Origin: Blastococcus litoris
GTDB taxonomy: Bacteria > Actinomycetota > Actinomycetes > Mycobacteriales > Geodermatophilaceae
Assembly: GCF_003075095.1 (NCBI RefSeq)
Contig: NZ_QCZF01000007.1
Span: forward strand, 62,001 to 126,000
Length of the DNA: 64,000 bases
Direction: 5' to 3'
Part shown: in pieces, positions 60,049 to 64,000 of the stretch
How positions within the stretch are numbered: position 1 is the first letter of the stretch
Layout of the letters: the number at the start of each line of letters is the position of its first letter
The notes under the pieces: generated by a model
What the model was told of the DNA's origin: nothing
The model's input: only the letters and a program-made list of their open reading frames with translations
Databases searched by the model: none
Position numbers and translations under genes: made by a program

Positions 60049-60897
60049 TCAGGCGCGGATCTCCAGCGTGCAGCACTTGACGCTGCCGCCCGCCTTGAGC
60101 AGCTCCGAGAGGTCGACGCCGACCGGCTCGTAGCCGCGCTCGGCCAGCTGCGCGGCCAGCCCGGTGGCCGCCGACGGCAGGACGACGTGCCGGCCGTCGG
60201 ACACTGCGTTCAGGCCCAGCACGACGGCGTCGGCCTCCGAGGCCAGCACCGCTTCGGGGAACAGCCGCTGGAGGACCCCCCGGCTGCCCGCGCTGAACGC
60301 CTCCGGGAAGTAGGCGACGGTGTGGTCGTCGAGCACCGCCAGCGCGGTGTCGAGGTGGTAGAAGCGCGGGTCGACCAGCTGCAACGAGACCACCAGGACG
60401 CCGAGCAGCTCCTGCACCTCGGTGTGGGCGCCCGGGTCGGTGCGGAAGCCCGTGCCGGCGAGGACCAGCTCGCCGACGACGAGGAAGTCGCCCTCGCCTT
60501 CGTTGACGTGCACCGGCTCGGTGACGCTCTTGAGGCCCAGGCTCTCCAGCCGCCGGAGGTAGGCCGGCCCCTCGGGACGCCGCTCTGCATGGGTGAACCG
60601 GGCGCCCAGGGCGTGGCCCTCGAACACCAGACCGCCGTTGGCCGCGAACACCATGTCGGGCAGCCCCGGCTGCGGCTCGATCAGCTCGACCTCGTGGCCG
60701 AGGCGCAGGTAGGTCCGGCGCAGCGTCTCCCACTGCCGCACGGCGAGGTCGGGGTCGGCACCGCGGGTGACGTCCATCCAGGGGTTGATGGCGTAGCTGA
60801 CGTCGAAGTGCGTGGGGGCGCACATGAGGTAGCGCCGCGGCGTCGCGACCCGCTCGGCGTGCTCGGCGGCACGAGGAAGGGGAAGGGCAACGGTCAC
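60049..60897 (-). CDS. Dimethylarginine dimethylaminohydrolase-like amidinotransferase
   Basis: 282 residues. Pentein fold with MVFAANGGLVFEG, VNEGEGDFL, the catalytic His in PRFYHLDTAL and the catalytic Cys in GGSVKCCTLE. DDAH enzymes hydrolyse N-omega-methylated arginines to citrulline; related enzymes act on arginine or ornithine. GAGGAG precedes the GTG. Divergent from an Lrp-type regulator, which probably controls it. Confidence 0.88.
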   Translation of the reverse strand: MTVALPLPRAAEHAERVATPRRYLMCAPTHFDVSYAINPWMDVTRGADPDLAVRQWETLRRTYLRLGHEVELIEPQPGLPDMVFAANGGLVFEGHALGARFTHAERRPEGPAYLRRLESLGLKSVTEPVHVNEGEGDFLVVGELVLAGTGFRTDPGAHTEVQELLGVLVVSLQLVDPRFYHLDTALAVLDDHTVAYFPEAFSAGSRGVLQRLFPEAVLASEADAVVLGLNAVSDGRHVVLPSAATGLAAQLAERGYEPVGVDLSELLKAGGSVKCCTLEIRA

Positions 60898-60964
60898 GGA
60901 CGGCTCCTCGCAGCAGCGGCGCCGGCACTCCCGGCGGACCCCGCGAACGCTAGGGACCAACCTC

Positions 60965-60990
60965 GTTGCAACACAACGTTGCTTCGTTGC
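60965..60990. promoter_or_regulatory. Probable Lrp-type operator between the dimethylargininase-like gene and lrp
   Basis: Two perfect 8-bp palindromes, GTTGCAAC (60965-60972) and CAACGTTG (60974-60981), followed by a third CGTTGC half. They lie upstream of TACGTT (61005-61010), a -10 candidate for the regulator. Stacked half-sites of one sequence suit a dimeric or octameric Lrp protein. Confidence 0.6.
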
Positions 60991-61053
60991 GCGTCCAGAG
61001 GCGATACGTTGTCTCTGTTCAGCAGGAACGGCGAGTTGTTGCACGGAGGCGGC

Positions 61054-61491
61054 ATGGACACCATCGACGAGCAGGTGATCGGCTGCCTGCTGCACAACGC
61101 CCGGGCCACCTTCGCCGAGATCGGGTCGCAGGTCGGGCTGTCGGCGCCGGCGGTGAAGCGGCGCGTCGACCGCCTGGTCGCCTCGGGCGCGATCCGCGGA
61201 TTCACCGCGCTCATCGACCCCGACGTGCTCGGCTGGCAGACCGAGGCCTACGTGGAGATCTACTGCAAGGGCACAGTGGCCCCGGAGGAGCTGCGGCTCA
61301 ACCTCGAGCGGGTCCCCGAGGTGGTCGGCGCGGCCACCGTCTCCGGGAACGCCGACGCGCTGGTCCACATGCTCGCCTCGGACGTCAAGCAGCTGGAGCG
61401 GGCGCTGGAGCGCATCCGCGACGAACCGAACGTCGACCACACCCGCAGCGTGATCGTGCTGTCCCGGCTGATCGACCGGCCCCGCACCTGA
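61054..61491 (+). CDS. Lrp/AsnC-family regulator
   Basis: 145 residues. N-terminal HTH (ARATFAEIGSQVGLSAPAVKRRVDRL) and a C-terminal RAM domain (EAYVEIYCKGTV, and VVGAATVSGNADALVHM). The ligand is presumably an amino acid; the divergent partner suggests arginine or methylarginine. CACGGAGG precedes the ATG. Confidence 0.92.
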   Translation: MDTIDEQVIGCLLHNARATFAEIGSQVGLSAPAVKRRVDRLVASGAIRGFTALIDPDVLGWQTEAYVEIYCKGTVAPEELRLNLERVPEVVGAATVSGNADALVHMLASDVKQLERALERIRDEPNVDHTRSVIVLSRLIDRPRT

Positions 61492-61752
61492 GGAGCGGCC
61501 AGGATCTGCTCCCGTGACCTTCTTCGCCGGCTGCGAGGGGCCCGCGTGGACCTCGAGGACGACGTGGAGCTGAGGGTGCGGACCGCCGGTCGTCCAGCTG
61601 CACGGCGGACCGGTCGACAGCGGGTGACCACGTGGCCGAGGAGTCACCCGAGGAGCTCGTCGCCGCGCTGCTCCCGTCCTGAACGGGTGACCCGATGTGA
61701 TCGTGGCGCACCTCCCGGGTAGGGCCGGGGCCGGACCCGAGAAGGAGAGGTC
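61492..61752 (+). other. Intergenic, no gene recognised
   Basis: 261 bp. No convincing coding frame or RNA is seen. GAAGGAGAGG at its end serves the ChaB-domain gene. Confidence 0.4.
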
Positions 61753-62187
61753 ATGCCGAAGACGACGAAGACCGGCAGCGCCAAGCAGTCGGAGCTCCCC
61801 AGCACGCTGAAGCGCTCCCCGAAGAAGGCCCAGCGCACCTTCGCCAAGGCTCACGACTCGGCGGCCGACGAGTACGGCGACGAGCGCCGCGCCAACCAGG
61901 TCGCGTGGGCCGCCGTCAAGCACAGCTTCGAGAAGGTGGGCGACCACTGGGAGAAGAAGGCCGGCGGCAAGAAGGGCCCTTCCGACGCGCAGGCGGCCGG
62001 CGGCCGGAACACGAACAAGAAGACGGCGGGCGGCGTCGACGCCAACGCCACCAAGGACCACCTGCTCAAGCTGGCGAAGAAGCTCGACATCTCCGGCCGC
62101 TCGACGATGAAGAAGAAGCAGCTGGTCGAGGCCATCGAGAAGGCCAACACCAAGAAGACGGCCGACGCCCGCAAGAAGAAGAAGTAG
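61753..62187 (+). CDS. ChaB-domain protein with Rho N-terminal-like (SAP-type) end
   Basis: 144 residues. Residues ~12-72 match ChaB (LPSTLKRSPKKAQRTFAKAH, and ANQVAWAAVKHSFEKVGDHW). Residues ~98-132 match the Rho_N motif (TKDHLLKLAKKLDISGRS). Both linkers and the end are Lys-rich. ChaB was named a cation-transport regulator, but the Rho_N-type end and basic charge suggest nucleic acid binding or a stress role. Confidence 0.85.
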   Translation: MPKTTKTGSAKQSELPSTLKRSPKKAQRTFAKAHDSAADEYGDERRANQVAWAAVKHSFEKVGDHWEKKAGGKKGPSDAQAAGGRNTNKKTAGGVDANATKDHLLKLAKKLDISGRSTMKKKQLVEAIEKANTKKTADARKKKK

Positions 62188-62195
62188 CCCGCCGG

Positions 62196-62224
62196 GCGCT
62201 CCCCGCGGAGGCTGCGGGGAGCGC
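62196..62224. terminator. Convergent terminator hairpin
   Basis: Perfect 11-bp stem (62196-62206 with 62214-62224), 7-nt loop. Lies between the ChaB-domain gene and the convergent peptidase gene, whose stop begins at 62225. Confidence 0.75.
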
Positions 62225-63532
62225 TCAGGCCGGGATGAGGATGAGCTCGGTCTGCCGGCCGTCGAGGTACTCGACGCCGTCGTCGGTCAGCGCGATGCCC
62301 TGCTCGAGCGCCATCCGGACGCACTGACCGCCCCACTCGGGGACGGACCGGCGCACTGCCAGCTCGAGCGCGTAGACGGTGTCGGCGTGCACCGGGTAGT
62401 CGCCGGCGCCGGGTACCCCGCCCTGCTCGTCCCACAGGCCGATCGCCGGACCGGCGCCGTGGCCGTGGAAACCGACGGGGTGGGAGTAGACGTCCGCGTC
62501 GATGCCGTCGGCGGCGGCGGCCGCCCGGGCGGTCGCGAGCACCTCGTTGCCCGTGCGGCCGACGGCGAGCGCGGCGGTCGTCAGGTCCTGCATCCGGTTG
62601 CCGGTGCGCAGCGCCGCACGGAGCCCCTCCGGGGCGTCGGTCTCCCCGGGCCGCAGCACGTAGCCGTTGCGCTGGGTGTCGGTGCGCAGGCCGAGGCTGG
62701 ACAGCCCGACGTCGCAGTGGACGAGGTCGCCGGGTTCGATCACCGTCCCGTACGGCACGGCAGGCAACAGGGCGCCGCGCTCCTCGACCAGGGGAACGCC
62801 GTGCCGCTGGAGCGTGACGCTGGGCTGGAACCACGGCTCGACACCGAGGTCGTGGAAGCGCTGGCGGATCCACCAGGCCAGGTCCTGCGCCGTCGTCGTC
62901 CCCGGCACCAGGACGGCGGGGGAGTAGGCCTCGGCGATGACGTCGTGGACCAGGCGGTTGAGGGCGTGCAGCGCCCGGATCTCCTCGGGCAGCCGGGTCT
63001 CCAGCCATCCGACGACGAGGCCCTCCGCCGGCACCAGGCGGTCGGCGTAGGGCCCGAGAGCCTCCACCAGCAGCCGGTGGTCGGTGTGGCTGAGCCCGTC
63101 GGCGAGCGCGAAGGTCTCGGAGACGTCGATGCCGATCCGCGGTGGGTCGGCCTGCTCGACGATCCGGCGCACCGCCGCCCACTGCGACTGCTCGAACGAC
63201 AGGCCCGGGGCGTCGTCGGGGGACCAGGCGGCCAGGAACTGGCCCACCGGGTAGGGGGAGACGGCCGCGGCGGTGACGCCGTCGTCGCTGCGGTGCAGGA
63301 CCAGGATCGTGCGGCGGCGGGCCGAGAGCCACGTGGCCGGCAGCAGGGTGGGCAGCACCGGGTCCTCGTTGTACTCGCGGCCGACGACGAGCCACAGGTC
63401 GATCCCGGCCCGGTCCATCAGGCCGGGCAGGAGGTCGAGCAGGCGCTGGGTGAGCCAGCGGTCGCGGACGTCCGCCTGCTCGCGCAGCGGCAGCGGCACC
63501 GTGCGGGTGGGGTCGGGCGCCACCAGCGTCAT
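62225..63532 (-). CDS. M24-family metallopeptidase (Xaa-Pro type)
   Basis: 435 residues with an N-terminal creatinase-like domain and the pita-bread catalytic domain. Metal-ligand and nearby segments include VHCDVGLSSLGLRTD (Asp pair), SHPVGFHGHGAG (His) and YALELAVRR (Glu). An in-line Gln/Cys at GGQCVRMALEQG sits near the last Glu ligand. It may cleave Xaa-Pro dipeptides, but several members act on other amides. Confidence 0.88.
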   Translation of the reverse strand: MTLVAPDPTRTVPLPLREQADVRDRWLTQRLLDLLPGLMDRAGIDLWLVVGREYNEDPVLPTLLPATWLSARRRTILVLHRSDDGVTAAAVSPYPVGQFLAAWSPDDAPGLSFEQSQWAAVRRIVEQADPPRIGIDVSETFALADGLSHTDHRLLVEALGPYADRLVPAEGLVVGWLETRLPEEIRALHALNRLVHDVIAEAYSPAVLVPGTTTAQDLAWWIRQRFHDLGVEPWFQPSVTLQRHGVPLVEERGALLPAVPYGTVIEPGDLVHCDVGLSSLGLRTDTQRNGYVLRPGETDAPEGLRAALRTGNRMQDLTTAALAVGRTGNEVLATARAAAAADGIDADVYSHPVGFHGHGAGPAIGLWDEQGGVPGAGDYPVHADTVYALELAVRRSVPEWGGQCVRMALEQGIALTDDGVEYLDGRQTELILIPA

Positions 63533-63580
63533 GCCCGAAGCGTTGCAAAGAACCGGCGGCTTCGCCGGTCGAGCGGGGCG

Positions 63581-64000
63581 TCAGGCGTCGAGGGCGGCCG
63601 GGAGGGGGACCCCATCGGTCAAGGGTGAGCGGGCGCGGGGGACCCACAGGGCGACGATGCGGTCGCGGCCCTGCTGCTTGGCCTCGTACATCGCGGCGTC
63701 GGCCCGGTCGACCAGCCGCCACAGCTCGTCGGTGGGGCTCTCGGCGTCGGAGGGGCGGGTGAGCGCGACCCCGATCGAGGCCGTCACCGCGTGCCCGTCG
63801 TCCGTCCGGCTGCCCGAGACCGCAGTCCGGAGGCGCTCGGCCAGGTGCGCCGCCTCGTCGGGGTCGCTGACGAGACCCAGGACCACCAGCTCCTCGCCGC
63901 CGGTGCGGGCCAGGATGTCGCTGGGGCGGACGGCGGCGGACAGCGCGCCGGCGACCTGCTGCAGGACGGCGTCCCCCGCCGCGTGACCGTGCGCGTCGTT
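63581..64000 (-). CDS. GGDEF-domain protein, C-terminal part (N-terminus beyond window)
   Basis: 139 residues visible from NDAHGHAAGDAVLQQV to the C-terminus, the second half of a diguanylate cyclase domain. The active-site loop reads TGGEELVVLG, so the final Phe of GG(D/E)EF is Leu. This could weaken but not necessarily abolish c-di-GMP synthesis. The C-terminal motif RADAAMYEAKQQGRDRI is standard. Any sensor domain lies outside the window. Confidence 0.9.
   Translation of the reverse strand, partial: NDAHGHAAGDAVLQQVAGALSAAVRPSDILARTGGEELVVLGLVSDPDEAAHLAERLRTAVSGSRTDDGHAVTASIGVALTRPSDAESPTDELWRLVDRADAAMYEAKQQGRDRIVALWVPRARSPLTDGVPLPAALDA

Overview
The window is very GC-rich, uses many GTG starts, and has start codons lying 6-9 nt downstream of TANNNT hexamers (leaderless-type promoters). 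With an RNase H/phosphatase fusion, a wax ester synthase and a secretin-less Tad/Flp pilus cluster, this points to an actinobacterial chromosome. Geodermatophilaceae (Blastococcus, Geodermatophilus or Modestobacter type) is my inference from gene content; no tRNA, IS element or CRISPR array was recognised.

Layout. 1-16.3 kb is ordinary core/accessory chromosome: epimerase, WS/DGAT, hydrolase, FUSC exporter, Nif3-like protein, zinc-ribbon coiled-coil protein, RNase H/phosphatase fusion, GNAT, GGDEF-EAL protein, two transporters, a PIG-L deacetylase, and a CHRD surface protein with its class F sortase. The RNase P RNA gene (rnpB) lies at 16.325-16.734 kb.

16.70-38.19 kb looks like a genomic island. 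The last ~34 bases of rnpB, plus three beyond, are repeated (35 of 37 positions) at 38.157 kb in the same orientation, as expected for attachment sites left by site-specific integration. Inside are an Rbs-type ABC importer, an MFS transporter, a flavin monooxygenase, an SDR, an acyl-CoA dehydrogenase, an aldehyde dehydrogenase, and a tightly overlapping eight-gene operon (two enoyl-CoA hydratases, a cyclase, an HMG-CoA lyase-like protein, an alpha-methylacyl-CoA racemase, acetoacetyl-CoA synthetase, an acyl-CoA ligase, DUF2889). A TetR repressor is divergent from that operon. Eight copies of one palindrome, TCAAC-N6-GTTGA, sit in this segment, seven of them in promoter regions, and I saw none outside it. 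Together this looks like a self-contained, single-repressor regulon for uptake and CoA-dependent breakdown of an unidentified, probably branched or cyclic carboxylate or ketone. No integrase was seen.

38.2-50.3 kb carries a large LuxR/LAL regulator, a solo LuxR-type HTH protein, an AraC regulator with an MFS transporter, an ECF42-type sigma factor with its DGPF/YCII partner, several small metabolic genes and a chromate transporter. 50.5-57.4 kb is a Tad/Flp pilus operon (flp, TadE, TadG-like, cpaB, cpaE, cpaF, tadB, tadC). 57.5-64 kb holds stress-type proteins (baeRF/Vms1-like, DUF2795, ChaB/Rho-N), a thioesterase, a dimethylargininase-like gene divergent from an Lrp regulator, an M24 peptidase and the end of a GGDEF protein.
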